Source of the DNA: Apostichopus japonicus
Taxonomy: Eukaryota > Echinodermata > Holothuroidea > Aspidochirotida > Stichopodidae
Direction: 5' to 3'
Length of the DNA: 64,000 bases
NCBI RefSeq assembly: GCF_037975245.1
Contig: NC_092569.1
Span: forward strand, 28,557,668 to 28,621,667
Shown one piece after another: positions 10,871 to 64,000 of the stretch. The notes under the pieces were generated by a model that was not told the DNA's origin, made no database searches, and saw nothing but the letters and a program-made list of their open reading frames with translations. Both the position numbers and the translations under genes were made by a program. Within the stretch, counting starts at the first letter, position 1. Each line of letters opens with the position of its first letter.

Positions 10871-11897
10871 TGTTTGTCACATCACACTGATTTTCACTGT
10901 AATATTAAGATCAAGTATGTTGCACACCCTTACTATACATTACGTCAGATACATGAAGAAAACTGCTCATGTTACATCATCGAAACCACAATGCATTATT
11001 TGCATTCTGGTTATTACAGCTAGTCATTTTCAATGGTTTTAAGCACTCGAGGCTTATAATAAAAGATTTTCTAGTCCGCAGACAAAAACGTTCATCATAA
11101 TATTTTCCACCACCACTCATAAAACAGTACTGTTCGGTTTTAACCTTCTTAAACAATTAATTCAAATTCACAGCAATTAAATGAAAAGCCTCCTCTCGTA
11201 GAGTTAATGTATAGGCCAACTTGGATATACCAGGAAGATTATTAACTGTGATTTCAACTGTTAATTAGGCCTTAATATGAACCGAAGTTGTTGGGAATAT
11301 TTGCGGCACACAACGTTCATTCATAATTTGATTCTATACATGCTGGCAAGAAACCTTCACCCAGGACTAACATGTAATGTGCAAACATCAGCATGTTTGG
11401 TTTCCTATGTTTAATTACACTATATTGTTTTGAATTAAGATTAGCTGTTTCAATTCAGTTCAATATTTTTTCTTTATTTCTTTATTCCAGTATAAATTAT
11501 ATAAAATGTATACCAAGGACCAATTATATATATGAAAACCAATGATTAATTGAGTAAAATGATTAGAACAGAGACAGATTAAAATAAAAGATATAGTGTG
11601 AATTAGTCCAATTTTCCTCAATGAAACTACATTAGTCACTGATTAAGCGATTCGGTAAACCTGTGTTGAAAGCACTTGAATTTATATTAAGTGATATGTG
11701 AATATAAATAAATTACCTTAAGGGATGTGAAGTTCACAATATGCCAATGACTGTGATATATTCGATTTCAAATGCAACACAATTTTGAAGTATTTATTAT
11801 GTATCTTACAACAACAACAACAACAACATGTACCCTGAAACAAATTTATCATTGTACGTCTGACATCACATCTGATTGCTTCAAGTTTTTGGTCTCC
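10871..11897. other. no supported feature
   Basis: AT-rich sequence. Only a short CAA microsatellite at about 11811-11829 stands out. Confidence 0.4.
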
Positions 11898-12320
11898 AGT
11901 ATCAATCTGATGTTAACTGAAAACGTTGCCTAGAAAATGAATTCAAACTTCAACTGGAAGCTTAGATTGTATTCCTCTTTCATCACTCCAAAATAATCTT
12001 TCACCTGGATTAGCCTTTTTATAAGTTTGGTTATCTATCGCCGACTGGTATCAGGGAAAATATAATCCGTTGCCATAACAACCTCAAAAAGTCAATAAAC
12101 AAACTCTGATTATGTTTTTTTTTCCATCAATATGGAATATTTTATGAAAGATTGTGACGATCATTAATCGCCGCATTTACTAGAAATTAATTAAGAACTT
12201 CCATTTTATATTACAGTTTTGAGTTTTCTATAGAACACGAGCGACTTTTTATACAACACTCTATCACAATAGGTATATGAATACATAATTGTCATTGCCA
12301 CCGCTTGCTTACTGTTTAAA
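11898..12320 (+). repeat. dispersed repeat family B, copy 1
   Basis: Runs from AATCTGATGTTAACTGAAAA through TTTGGTTATCTATCGCCGAC, CCGTTGCCATAACAACCTCA and CATTGCCACCGCTT. The same order occurs at 17412-17850, and a partial copy at 17240-17410. No coding frame; identity is unknown. Confidence 0.75.
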
Positions 12321-12697
12321 ATTCGGGCAATATGCTGTTAACTTTTCGGGCACCTACTGAACAAAAAAAGATAATTTGCAATGTGTATTTCAGTGGTTAA
12401 ACTTATATTATTATTACCATTAATATTTTAACGACTTCCCCAAAAATTATAACCAATATGGAAGGATAATAACACTGAAAATTATTGTATGTTATCGGCA
12501 TGCGATGTAAAAACCGATGTATGCCTATATGTTATGCACATCCAAATGTGGAACGCGCGCATACAATTTCTCAAAGTGGCAAGGAAAACGTGGTAAATAT
12601 GACTGATTAAAAGTCAATTTTGACCGAAATTTTTCAATTTTTCAATTTTTAGGTCATGCACAATCACAGGAATAAATGTATAGGCCTAGATAAACTA

Positions 12698-12732
12698 GAG
12701 TGCGACAGTCGGAAATTCCAACTGTCGCACTC
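12698..12732. repeat. perfect 12-bp hairpin
   Basis: GAGTGCGACAGT (12698-12709) pairs perfectly with ACTGTCGCACTC (12721-12732) across an 11-nt loop, itself containing the palindrome GGAAATTCC. Function unknown. Confidence 0.7.
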
Positions 12733-13038
12733 CAATTTTCCAACTATCGTCAGTTTTACCAAGTTTTGGGGTGGACACCCCACCCCCCTCCATCCTCTCT
12801 AGCAACGTCCCTGCATGTACCCAGTGTTCTCACTGTGGAGTAAACTCCGGTATCACTCAGCAACAAGGTAACATGGGATGCGCTGCCACGGAATATGCTC
12901 CCTATTTCGTTTCCCCAATATTAGGGAACGGGCACCGTCTTTTAAACACCATCTACAACTAAACAACAAATATGTACAGGCTTGGGCTCTAGCTATGAAG
13001 TGTTGTCTCTTATGATAATGACGGAGCGCACTAGTTTT

Positions 13039-13400
13039 CTACTGGAATCGCCCAAAGATGCGGCGTCTGTAATCCGAGGAACCAACGAACTTCTCTGCTA
13101 ACTCCCCAGGCTTCAACTGGGCTAGACGTTCGCGGTGAATATGGCACACCATCACATGGTTCAGCCTCTGTTGAGTCATGGTGCTCCGTATCCATGTCTT
13201 CAAACGCCTCAAAGCACTAAAAGATCTCTCGGCTTCCGTCGAACTGGTGGGGTAGACGAGGAGCAACCGCAAGAGCTGCTTCGACTTCACCAAACATAGG
13301 CCGTACGGCTGATGGTTTCATCGACTTGAATATTTGTCTATACCCTTCAACCGACGACGACTGGAACTGAATATTGTAACCGAAGTCTCGAGTCGACATT
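13039..13400 (-). pseudogene. hAT transposase C-terminal dimerisation domain, remnant 1
   Basis: Minus-strand frame 13293-13039 encodes LLRLLLVYPTSSTEAERSFS, ALRRLKTWIRSTMTQQRLN and RRRIFGRF: the classic hAT-dimer signature (P.s.aEr.FS.l...kt..Rs.m...rl). Upstream sequence to about 13330 continues in another frame (AVRPMFGEVEA), so it is frame-broken. No terminal repeats recognised nearby. Confidence 0.8.
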
Positions 13401-14940
13401 TTGTTACAGCTCAAGAAACTAATAGTGAATAGGCTATAAGTCCGATACACACTGACTCGTGTCACAAAAATAAAGACGCAAATACAAAGTGAAAATTTTT
13501 TCTGAAGTGATTACAACATTGGGTATCAAACGTATGGTCAAGTCCGTCATTTGTGAACAATTGGTATTTCATTCAATTTAGGTATGAATTATATATAGAC
13601 ACAGTCTGTATTTTAATTTTTTTTATTTTATATATATGCATTTTAGTTCTATATCAGGAGGGAAAGACAAAGCATTTTTTGTCATATATCATATATAGAT
13701 AAATATGTATATTTACTTATATTTGGGCTCCTGGCCACGGGCCCTTTAGGCGATCACAGAGCACTTGCCCTAGCTGCACCCCATCCTCGTAACCGGTGCA
13801 CCGAATTAAAAATAACGGAACTTGAACGGTAAAAGGGAAGTAAGGGAAGAATGGATTGGCAAAAAGGGAATAAGAAATGAACAATAAATTAACAGTTATT
13901 TCCACTAAACTACTGTACTCCAGAATTGAATATCCTGCTTCTTGTTCCGAAAGGCTCCCAACGAAATGCCAAAAAGTCGGCAACGGGGATGAGGGTGGGG
14001 GGTGGTACCCAGCCCATCACGGGGCTACCCCTGCACCTCATCAGGACTGACTCGAATTACAACTCTCAACTTGATACTAGTGAACCAAAAATTGTCCGAG
14101 AGTTGAACTGAAATTTGATGGAATTAAAATAAAATAAAATACTAGCTGTCTGCATGGATCATACTCTATACTATTGTGTGACCATATAGGCGTACATGCT
14201 CTAGTCAACCAGGAGGAACACTGGGGGAAGCTATTTTACTTGCCAGAGAAATTTAAAAATTGCCCGAACGTTCCTAGCATGATTAATTCATTTCAAACTT
14301 CGACGTCAATGAAGGACAAAAAGAACAATATAGGCCTATGTCATATAAGATAATTGAACCATCACGAACAACTATTATTTTTTTTTAGCTCTTTGGAAAA
14401 CTCCGAATAATCTTCCATTTGCCAAATCCTGAAACTGGGAAGTACGGGGTGGGGGGGGGGGATCCGTCTTGATCCGCAAGTATAGTGAACGTTCACCACA
14501 ACAAGCTGTGTTTAGCTTGGGACTATAGAATTGTTAACCTTGTGAACATATATTTTTGTTTTTTGGGGGGTTGGGGGGGGGAAGGGGAGTCGGCAAATTA
14601 AAAAAATACAGGGTAAACAGAGGGAAGGAAATACACCAGTGCATGAGAGGAGGTGAGAGACAGGACTGATTGATCGTGTCGATAGTAATTTTAATTTATA
14701 TACATGTGATACACGAAGATAGACGTAAAATGTAGCATCGTTTCAACACTACAAAGGGGACCCTCCTCCGCCCCACCCCCCCCCCCCCACACACCCTCCC
14801 CCACGTTCAACATCATATCCCTTCTTGCCAACGGAAATAAACACAAGTATAAATAAACCGATACAGATATTTATACCCGCTGTTATTCCGCAACTATTCC
14901 AGTTTGTTAAATCGTGTAGATTGACGGCTTGGCCGTCCTT
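13401..14940. other. no supported gene; G/C-run-bearing repeat debris
   Basis: Contains G-runs at about 14452 and 14572 and a C-run at about 14776, typical of the short interspersed debris elsewhere in this window. No recognisable protein or RNA. Confidence 0.4.
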
Positions 14941-14959
14941 TACTGGGTACAGGTTGTCA

Positions 14960-15232
14960 GTCCGACACGTTTTCAGTCCGAAAATAAAATACACGTTTAG
15001 TCCGAAAAAACGAGTTTTCAGTCCGACACGTTTTCAGTCCGAAAATAAAATACACGTTCTCAGTCCGAAAAAACGAGTTTTCAGTCCGACACGTTTTCAG
15101 TCGGAAAATAAAATACACGTTTTCAGTCGGAAAATAAAATACACGTTTTCAGTCCGAAAAAACGAGTTTTCAGTCCGACACGTTCTCAGTCCGAAAATAA
15201 AATCCTCGTTCTCATAAAATCCACGTTCTCAG
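14960..15232 (+). repeat. minisatellite built on TTTTCAGTCCGA
   Basis: About 10 occurrences of CAGTCCGA or CAGTCGGA alternate with CACG, AAAATAAAATACACG and AAAAACGAG linkers, giving a composite unit near 60 bp. Sits beside AT microsatellite. Reads as an open frame of FSPK repeats only because units are near-multiples of three. Confidence 0.75.
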
Positions 15233-15288
15233 TCGGAGCTTAAATATATACTGTTCATTATATATATAGGCCTATATATTATTATATT

Positions 15289-15289
<1 letters not shown>

Positions 15290-15320
<31 letters not shown>
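15290..15320 (+). repeat. AT microsatellite
   Basis: Pure TA dinucleotide run, directly abutting the palindrome-ended element at 15321-15412. Confidence 0.9.
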
Positions 15321-15323
<3 letters not shown>

Positions 15324-15412
15324 TGATACTAGATGAGACTAGTGGAACACTAGTAGTTGTTACTCGGAGTTTCACGCGTTATAGCGATCTTCAGACAACT
15401 CTAGTATCAACA
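15321..15412 (-). mobile_element. 92-bp palindrome-ended element (family C), possible Penelope-like 3' tail
   Basis: Ends are a perfect 12-bp inverted repeat TGTTGATACTAG / CTAGTATCAACA. The interior on the minus strand carries GAAGATCGCT.AACGCG then TGAAACTC.GAGT, recurring at 17156-17222. Both copies sit against TA microsatellites. Penelope-like element tails often have a tgAaGAtcg...GAAAC shape, so a PLE relationship is possible but unproven. Confidence 0.45.
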
Positions 15413-15469
15413 TATATTACGCTCTGTCCAATGGACATAGAGCACTCTGCGCCAAGATAGACGCCAACC

Positions 15470-15499
15470 TACTCTCTCTCTCTCTCTCTATATATATAA

Positions 15500-15595
<96 letters not shown>

Positions 15596-15602
15596 TTATA
15601 TG
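15470..15602 (+). repeat. CT then TA microsatellite
   Basis: A CTCTCTCT run passes into more than 100 bp of TATATA. Apparent reading frames are repeat artefacts. Confidence 0.9.
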
Positions 15603-16837
15603 TGTTGTTTCGGATAGAATAAGCTGAGGAAAAGGTGAAGAAATTGTTTTCCCTCAAGGCAGTATGCTGTTTGCTAATTAATTTTTATACTCATATCCAG
15701 GTCTCGCATAAACCCCATGGGTGTCCGTGCACGGAGGGGGGGGGGGGTAACCATTCCCTACATGCGCATGTATACGTTACGTTCGATTTATATCTGTAAA
15801 TCTGTAAATGTTTACCTGCATCTAATAAAATTTGATTCGCTGTTCTTTTTATGTAGGTAACATTGAAAACGATATAATTAACATAAATGTTCAGTAACGG
15901 GATACAATATTGAAAATAAATCTTTATTTGCACATAATAAATTATGTTCGTTACAAGTATATATGAGGACGCGATAACTTTAAATAAAAATTTAATACCT
16001 ACTTCTTTCTTTTTCTTTCTGGAATACACACGTCTACGCGGAAATATTATATTCAAAACTGAAATAATTAGTCATATGATACAAACCATTTAGACACTTT
16101 CAAAATTAATCATCAAAAAAGATAATTTGTTTCTAAAAGATCTCTCTACATTTTCCTTCAAAATTTGCTTTGTATACCGTTTATAGGCCATACTGAACCT
16201 TGCTCATTTTTATTAATAATTGGCATATCTGCAAAGCAGTGATAAAGCCATATGACGATAAAAAATATCAATATGGAAACTTTATAAGAAAATTCTAAGA
16301 ATAGATGTATTTACATCAAAGTATATTTACAATGCTTGTGGTGATAATAATAATAAAAAAATTGTAATAATTTAAAGAGACAGCAGAAAACCAATTAATC
16401 AATCTTGATAGAAGCAACCACGGCTTCAAAATTCTACATTATTACAAAAAAAAAAAAAAAAAAAGTGGCTCGCTTCAAGATTATTACTACCTCATAAAAA
16501 AATCATAGCCCGAGTTTAGTTCATTTTGTGCGATTACTGATTTTTAATTGTTCCTCTTGTAAACATATAAGACGAAATGAACTATAATCCTCGGCTCCTC
16601 GGTCGAAGAGTCTTGTCAAGTCAAACATAACGTTAATTTAATAAATGAATCAATTATTGATTGCCAGTGTTTAACGACAAGGCTTTCTTATAGCCTTTTC
16701 TGAATTGCATACAAGATGACGGTTGTATTATTGCTTATACGTATTGTAGAAGATGTAGAAAGAAAAGTATCGTATATGAACAAGATTATCGAGTTCGAGG
16801 GCGAGGGGGATATAAAAGGGTGAGAAGGGGGTGAGGG
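15603..16837. other. no supported feature
   Basis: AT-rich, with an A-run at about 16445 and a G-run at about 15737. The 121-codon minus frame at 15691-16056 shows no recognisable domain. Confidence 0.4.
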
Positions 16838-16906
<69 letters not shown>

Positions 16907-16990
16907 AAAATTGTAATGAGTTGGAAAATCAAGAACAGTGAAAAAACTTTCAGCCTCCACCGGGATTCGAACCACGGGCCTTCCGCTATA

Positions 16991-17044
<54 letters not shown>

Positions 17045-17045
17045 C

Positions 17046-17142
<97 letters not shown>

Positions 17143-17155
17143 TATATATATATAT
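16838..17155 (+). repeat. TA microsatellites flanking a truncated SINE
   Basis: TA tracts at about 16840-16903 and 16987-17155 flank a partial SINE (16931-16987). Long Tyr-Ile open frames here are artefacts. Confidence 0.9.
16931..16987 (-). repeat. tRNA-derived SINE, truncated copy
   Basis: Shares AAGAACAGTGAAAAAACTT and the T-arm with GGATTCGAACC with the copy at 5675-5770, then breaks off into TA repeats within the anticodon arm. Confidence 0.6.
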
Positions 17156-17222
17156 TGACTCAGAGTTTCACGCGTTGAGCGATCATCAGACAACTCTGTT
17201 CCACTAGTCTCAACTAGTCTCA
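17156..17222 (-). mobile_element. family C element, copy 2
   Basis: Minus strand carries GAGTTGTCTGATGATCGCTC, AACGCGTGAAACTCTGAGT and tandem GAGACTAGT words, matching 15321-15412. Again abuts a TA tract. Confidence 0.5.
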
Positions 17223-17235
17223 ATATAAATTACAG

Positions 17236-17410
17236 AAAGGGGCAAAAGGTTTCATCAGTCCAAAAATATACTTTCTCCATGGAATAACCTTTTTATAAGT
17301 TTGGTTATCGATCGCCGACTGGTACCAGGGAAAATAAAATCCGTTGCCATAACAACCTCAAAAAAGTCAATAAACAAACTCTGATTATGGTCTTTTTTTT
17401 TTTTTTTTCA
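17236..17410 (+). repeat. dispersed repeat family B, partial copy 2
   Basis: Begins near the CATCAGTCCAAAAATATACT block and runs to CAATAAACAAACTCTGATTA and a T-run, then restarts as copy 3. The break inside suggests a tandem duplication with 5' loss. Confidence 0.65.
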
Positions 17411-17411
17411 T

Positions 17412-17850
17412 GGAATATTTTATCAATCTGATGTTAACTGAAAACGTTGCCTAGGAAATGAATTCAAACTTCAAGTGGAAGCTTAGATTGTATTCCTCTT
17501 TCATCAGTCCAAAAATATACTTTCTCCATGGAATAGCCTTTTTATAAGTTTGGTTATCTATCGCCGACTGGTATCAGGGAAAATATAATCCGTTGCCATA
17601 ACAACCTCAAAAAAGTCAATAAAAAACTCTGATTATGGTCTGTTTTTTTTTTTTTTTTTTCATCAATATGGAATATTTTATAAAAGTTTGTGACGATCAT
17701 TAAAGGCCCCTTTTACTAGAAATTAATTAAGAACTTCCGTTTTATATTACAGTTTTGAGTTTTCTATAGAAGACTTGCGACTTTTCACAACACTCAATCA
17801 CAATAGGTATATGAATACATAATTGTCATTGCCACCGCTTTCTAACTGTT
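17412..17850 (+). repeat. dispersed repeat family B, copy 3
   Basis: Full-length relative of 11898-12320 with scattered substitutions and small indels, including a longer T-run at about 17643. Confidence 0.75.
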
Positions 17851-20029
17851 AACATACGTATATGCTTTCAAGTGATCATGAAAAGTTCTGAAACTTGGTT
17901 CTGAAAGGACACTTGTGTAAACTTTCCGTGTATAGGTATAATCAGGTAACAACTCCCATGGTATTGGTTACGCGATATCTCGACCATTTGATAATTTTCG
18001 TCAAAATGTCATGTTAGTAGAATTGTCATCAAAAATCTTGTTTTGTCAAGTTTAGTTTATCTAACGCAACAACTCATAAATGTTAAATGTGATTCCAAGA
18101 TATCATGTTAATGATGTTTTGCATAAACTATATATAGCAATGACTTTGTACAAGTAAACAAGTAAAGTGCAAGAAGCAACTCGAGGAAATGGTAATTTTC
18201 GTCAAGATGTCACTTGTTCCTCACTCGGCAAATATCGCATATGTTGACACGCTGTCGAGGTATACTAACATAGTGCTTCTATAGGCTACATTTCATCTGC
18301 ATGTGCCGTAAATGTCACCGTCATAAAAGAAAAGAAATCATTGCTTTTTAATATACAATAATGAATAGACCTTCTTTTTGCAAAATATATCTATTCTTTG
18401 CACACAAAAAAGGGAGCTGGGGGGGGGGGGTTGGCGAGCACAAAATTTCGCCGAAGTCCGTTTTGGGGTCAGATCTAAGGAAGGGGAGACCAATAACCAT
18501 GGGCGTATAGGAGCCCAATTGGTTTGGGTGCTGTAACGATTTGCCCGAAAAATGTAAGCAAAATTGAAAGGGCGTACTGGTGAAACCCCCCTCACCTTTT
18601 GAGAATGTGTTACTAAATTAAAAGGTGCTAAACTTAGATGCCTACTGGTGCTACCATTGGAAGGAAACTTATGTATACAAGATTTTCACTTTCCAGGTTA
18701 GTCTCCCAATATATTTCTGTATAATATTTTCACTAGTTGGCGTCAAAAGTGTGTGTGTGTATGGGGTGGGGGGGGGTGGGCTATGCGGGCATGCCACCCC
18801 CTATGCACATAACTCCACAACATCAATGCCAGATAAGTCGTGCACGTTTAGAACGTTATAGACGTTTAGTTATAAACGTTAGTTATAAACGTTTAGAACG
18901 TTATAGTCTATTACTACCTTAGGCTGAGTTTTTATACGGACTTACTAACTCTCATCAAACAAGATTATTGTATATATTTTTGGCAGTGCCAGAAACAAAT
19001 ATCAGAATATTGCCCGAATTTTCACAGGAATATCTTTTTGCGGGGGGGGGGGGCGTCCCCTCGCCTCCTACGCCTATGCCAAAACTTCTCTTTTAGAAAT
19101 GTGTTTAGGAAGGGGGCTTAGATGCAAAATGGTGCTATCATTTCTACAATTTTAACAAACTTTTGCTAGTGTACACGAATTATTGTGTGTGTGCAAATTT
19201 TTAGCTCTCCATTTCTTACACTCATCTTAATATCTCCGTCAATGTCATCAAATTTATCATTTCCGATGCTATATGAATATTCAAATTGATATTGAACCAA
19301 TCATCTTACCGATTGGATCGTATACTGTCAGTTACAGTAGTTAACCCTTTTATCGTGTAGTCAGTTGGTCCGTTTGTCAAATCCACACAACCTCATATCC
19401 ATCTCAAGGTAATAATTTATAATAACTTCGTGACGATGACGTTTGAAAAAGGTTTCGCTGTCGCCTTGAAAAACGAAAATGTTCCCTTCAAGGGTAATTG
19501 AGTCGTGCTGAGGTTTTTTGAGGTAATCATACCTACTGGGTAAACAAGAGTACAGTACTGTACCCTTTCTATGCCCCTACCTAAATCAGTCGGAAGAATT
19601 TTGGAATCCTCTTAATGTGAAGTTTTTCATCTTACCCCCCCCCTCTCCCCAGTACAAAACAGTTGTTGCGCCCCCACTGTTAGCTGTAGAACAACAAAGG
19701 GCTGATCGGGGTTTGACAGATATCACGTGCAAATTCAAGTTTTCCTGATACACTAATAGTGTTGTGATATATGGCATTACTGCCATGCTCATTGGTTACC
19801 AGAAGTCTCCCTTTACGAATATATATATATATGCGGATACACATGTGTTTTGTTAAAAACGTCATTTATAGTATTTGGTCACTTTTCAAGAGAATCGTGG
19901 TATCAGAGGCGTAGGAAGAAAGTTCAATCGAGGGATGGTAGGAAGGGGTGGGGGTGTGGGGGGGGGGGAGTAGAAACCTCGAAGGGCAGCAACAACCAAT
20001 CATTTTCACAAGAATTGTTTTACAAAGAA
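17851..20029. other. no supported gene
   Basis: Several long G- or C-runs (18420, 18771, 19044, 19635, 19957) with flanks like CCTACGCCTATGCC or GGCGTAGGAAG, i.e. short repeat debris. A compact repeat of CGTTTAGAACGTTATAG lies at 18847-18906. No conserved frame. Confidence 0.4.
18846..18906. repeat. short palindromic repeat of ACGTTTAG words
   Basis: CGTTTAGAACGTTATAG occurs at 18847 and again at about 18890, around a central pair of GTTATAAACGTT palindromes. About 60 bp, self-complementary, function unknown. Confidence 0.55.
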
Positions 20030-20696
20030 GAGAATTAATGCTTCAAATCTAACTAGCTGTGTTCAATCTATCTGCGCATTGAAGGCATAAATAAGGGGTT
20101 AATCAACGGTCTAGCGTGCGTTACTTACAGGATTAATGCACGATCGGGGGATAATGCAAACGATGCACGAGGGCGGAGTCCGAGTGCATCCAGCGATAGC
20201 ATTAACACCCGGAGTGCATTAATCATGTGAGTAACGCACGCTAGACCGTTGATTAACCCCGTTCATTCATACACTACCATTTGTGTGGGGAAAAATCATA
20301 AAACAAAACATTTTGGTTACATATAACCAAAGATTTATTAAAGTGATGCCCCGTAAATTTACCGTGCGTTACTCACAGAATTAACCACGGTCAGCTGACC
20401 TGCATGGACCAATAGGATTTAGGAATCTTTACTAAGTATGAATGAACTTGACAGCCAATTGAGACTAAGCAATTTTCATTGCATATTCAAATTGTCTGGG
20501 GTATCGTCTGTAAAACAATCGACCGCTCATCAGCTTCCAGACTTACAGAAGAGAATTAATGCTTCAAATCTAACTAGCTGTGTTCAATCTATCTGCGCAT
20601 TGAAGGCATAAATAGCCAATTGAAACTAAGCAATTTTCATTGCATATTCAAATTGTCTGTAAAACAATCGACCACTCATCAGCTTCCAGACTTACA
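20030..20696 (+). repeat. tandem duplication with filled (A) and empty (B) copies
   Basis: Copy A (20030-20549) and copy B (20550-about 20696) share AGAGAATTAATGCTTCAAAT, CTATCTGCGCATTGAAGGCA, TAAGCAATTTTCATTGCATA and CATCAGCTTCCAGACTTACA. Copy A carries 360 extra bases at 20094-20453 that copy B lacks, so B is a natural empty site. Confidence 0.85.
20094..20453. mobile_element. 360-bp insertion containing a palindromic MITE
   Basis: Left part (20095-20260) has a perfect 30-bp inverted repeat starting GGGGTTAATCAACGGTCTAG, with imperfect pairing extending further in, and an inner hairpin GCACGAGGGCGGAGTCCGAG. The right part is bounded by GTTCATTCATAC (20261) and GTATGAATGAAC (20436), a second inverted pair, and repeats CCGTGCGTTACTCACAG. 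No coding. Boundaries are set by comparison with the empty copy at 20610. Confidence 0.75.
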
Positions 20697-21014
20697 TCAT
20701 GATCAACTAATTGATATGATGTGAATACGGAATTGTGTACAACCAGCTCCATATTGTAATCACAATGTTGAACTTGAATATGCATGAAACATTACATACG
20801 TCATCCACCATCATGACCAATTAAAAGACATTATATGGGTGACTTTATTGGACGCTTTATGAAGATGGTAATAACTACTGGCAAACGGTCAGTAATTCTT
20901 CATTAGTATCACAGAACGGCAAGACATACATGATACGTACCTACTTACCACAGAAAAAGACACATTTGATAAACTTAGATTGTTTTTCCCTTTCCGCCTC
21001 TGGATTTGTTCAAA

Positions 21015-62989
<41,975 letters not shown>

Positions 62990-64000
62990 ATACGGTTCTG
63001 TCCAATAAGTACTTGATAAGAGGATCAAAACTAACAAACACACTGGAGTTCAGCAAATATATCATCCATATCAGCAAACAGAAATGTCACAGATAACCCA
63101 AATTCAACCCCCCCCCCCCATGCAGCTCCTCAAAACTACTCTAAACAGACACAGACACACCCAGGTGTGTTTTACATTCAGACTGAGGACCCAGGTGTTT
63201 CTTCCACTCTTCACGTACCATAACCTTGACAATACCCCTTAACAATGACATTTTTCTGAGGACCTGTTGATTCTTTTCATCTGAGGACTTGCAATTTCTT
63301 TGTTTTTAGAAAAGAAAACAAGTACAGACACACATATTCTAATGTATTGTTATCAGTTATGAGACAATGATATTATATACTATTGTGTAAACAGGTATAA
63401 GTTCAGATACGTTTCTCATTAACAATAGTTATTACCCATATCATGGCATGGGATGGAATGGATGGGATAGTCTGTTGGAATTCAACATGCATTTCTCACA
63501 ACAAGTTACATCTTAAAAGGTTGTGTTGCTGAATCAAATGCAGAGAATATTTTTTCTTTCCTCTAAGTATATAGTTTATCTAAGCGTTAATTGATTGCAT
63601 AAAATGGTTTTACACAGAATTTATTATCTTGGCTCTCTGTATTCCATTTGAATTACTGTTTACATATTCATGTTCGATTTTTATTGAGAATTGATAAGTA
63701 AAAACTTTCCAGCAGATGAAGGGGCGCTCCAGCATTTTGACAGAGGGCACTGTCGTATATTAGTCCTGAATCAAATTAACTCAATAGCCAGATCAGCTTG
63801 GTTATAGACGCACTGGGTGATTCACTAGTTCAATGTGTTATGTAGATAAGCTGCTAATGAATACATGGGTTGGGTAAGGATGATTACCGAAGGTATGCTA
63901 ATATGCATGATTACATGGGTTAGGAATGTATGATTATGTAAGATAGTAGCATTTGCAATTTCCTGAGGATCACTTATAGAGACATCATCATCATCATCAT
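62990..64000 (+). other. FReD 3' UTR and downstream flank
   Basis: Follows the TAG stop. I see no canonical AATAAA; AATAAG occurs at about 63005. A C-run lies at 63110 and an ATC repeat at the window end. No further gene recognised. Confidence 0.4.

Noticed and set aside
16688-17223. Long Tyr-Ile open frames on both strands
   Set aside because: They lie over TA microsatellites and a truncated SINE; composition is purely repeat-driven.

Overview
This is a eukaryotic, animal-type window: short exons with GT-AG introns, kilobases of AT-rich intron, and dense transposon debris (CR1-type LINEs, hAT, DIRS, tRNA-derived SINEs, MITE-like palindromes, microsatellites). A secreted fibrinogen-domain lectin-like gene, a deuterostome-style repeat set and many TAGGCCTA words point to an echinoderm, most likely a sea cucumber. 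The species is inference; the sequence itself carries no name tag.

Two host genes can be assembled from exons whose splice phases all agree. (1) At 1432-8234 (+) lies a six-exon RidA/YjgF/UK114-type enamine/imine deaminase gene. It carries an in-frame TAA directly after the conserved FPAR motif and lacks the usual N-terminal IGPYSQ segment, so it reads as a decayed or allelically broken copy. (2) At 21015-62989 (+) lies a seven-exon gene of about 42 kb encoding a 326-residue secreted protein: signal peptide, short Pro/Gly and Thr-rich linkers (two linker exons look like a tandem exon duplication) and a complete C-terminal fibrinogen-related domain (FReD).

The FReD introns hold most of the interest. 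Intron 1 (17.6 kb) contains a TIR element with 82-bp arms, an exact 1212-bp tandem duplication, a hairpin-forming minisatellite, a hAT transposase remnant and a CR1 LINE remnant. Intron 2 contains a complete 1380-bp non-autonomous hAT element with an 8-bp target duplication. Intron 5 is the most striking. The last 26 bases of exon 5, together with its own 5' splice site and about 45 bp of intron, have been amplified into roughly 80 tandem units (52139-57895, plus two units at 45193-45343). A 6795-bp DIRS-type tyrosine-recombinase retrotransposon (45344-52138) has inserted inside this array. The DIRS element shows inverted terminal repeats, an internal complementary region that matches both ends, gag-like, RT/RNase H/methyltransferase-like and tyrosine recombinase coding parts, and several frameshifts. 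Intron 6 carries a 57-60 bp minisatellite split by a 728-bp TIR element, and a 250-bp TIR element.

Between the two host genes (8235-21014) there is no gene I can support. That stretch holds SINEs, minisatellites, a three-copy diverged repeat, a hAT remnant, AT microsatellites and a palindromic MITE with an adjacent empty-site duplicate.
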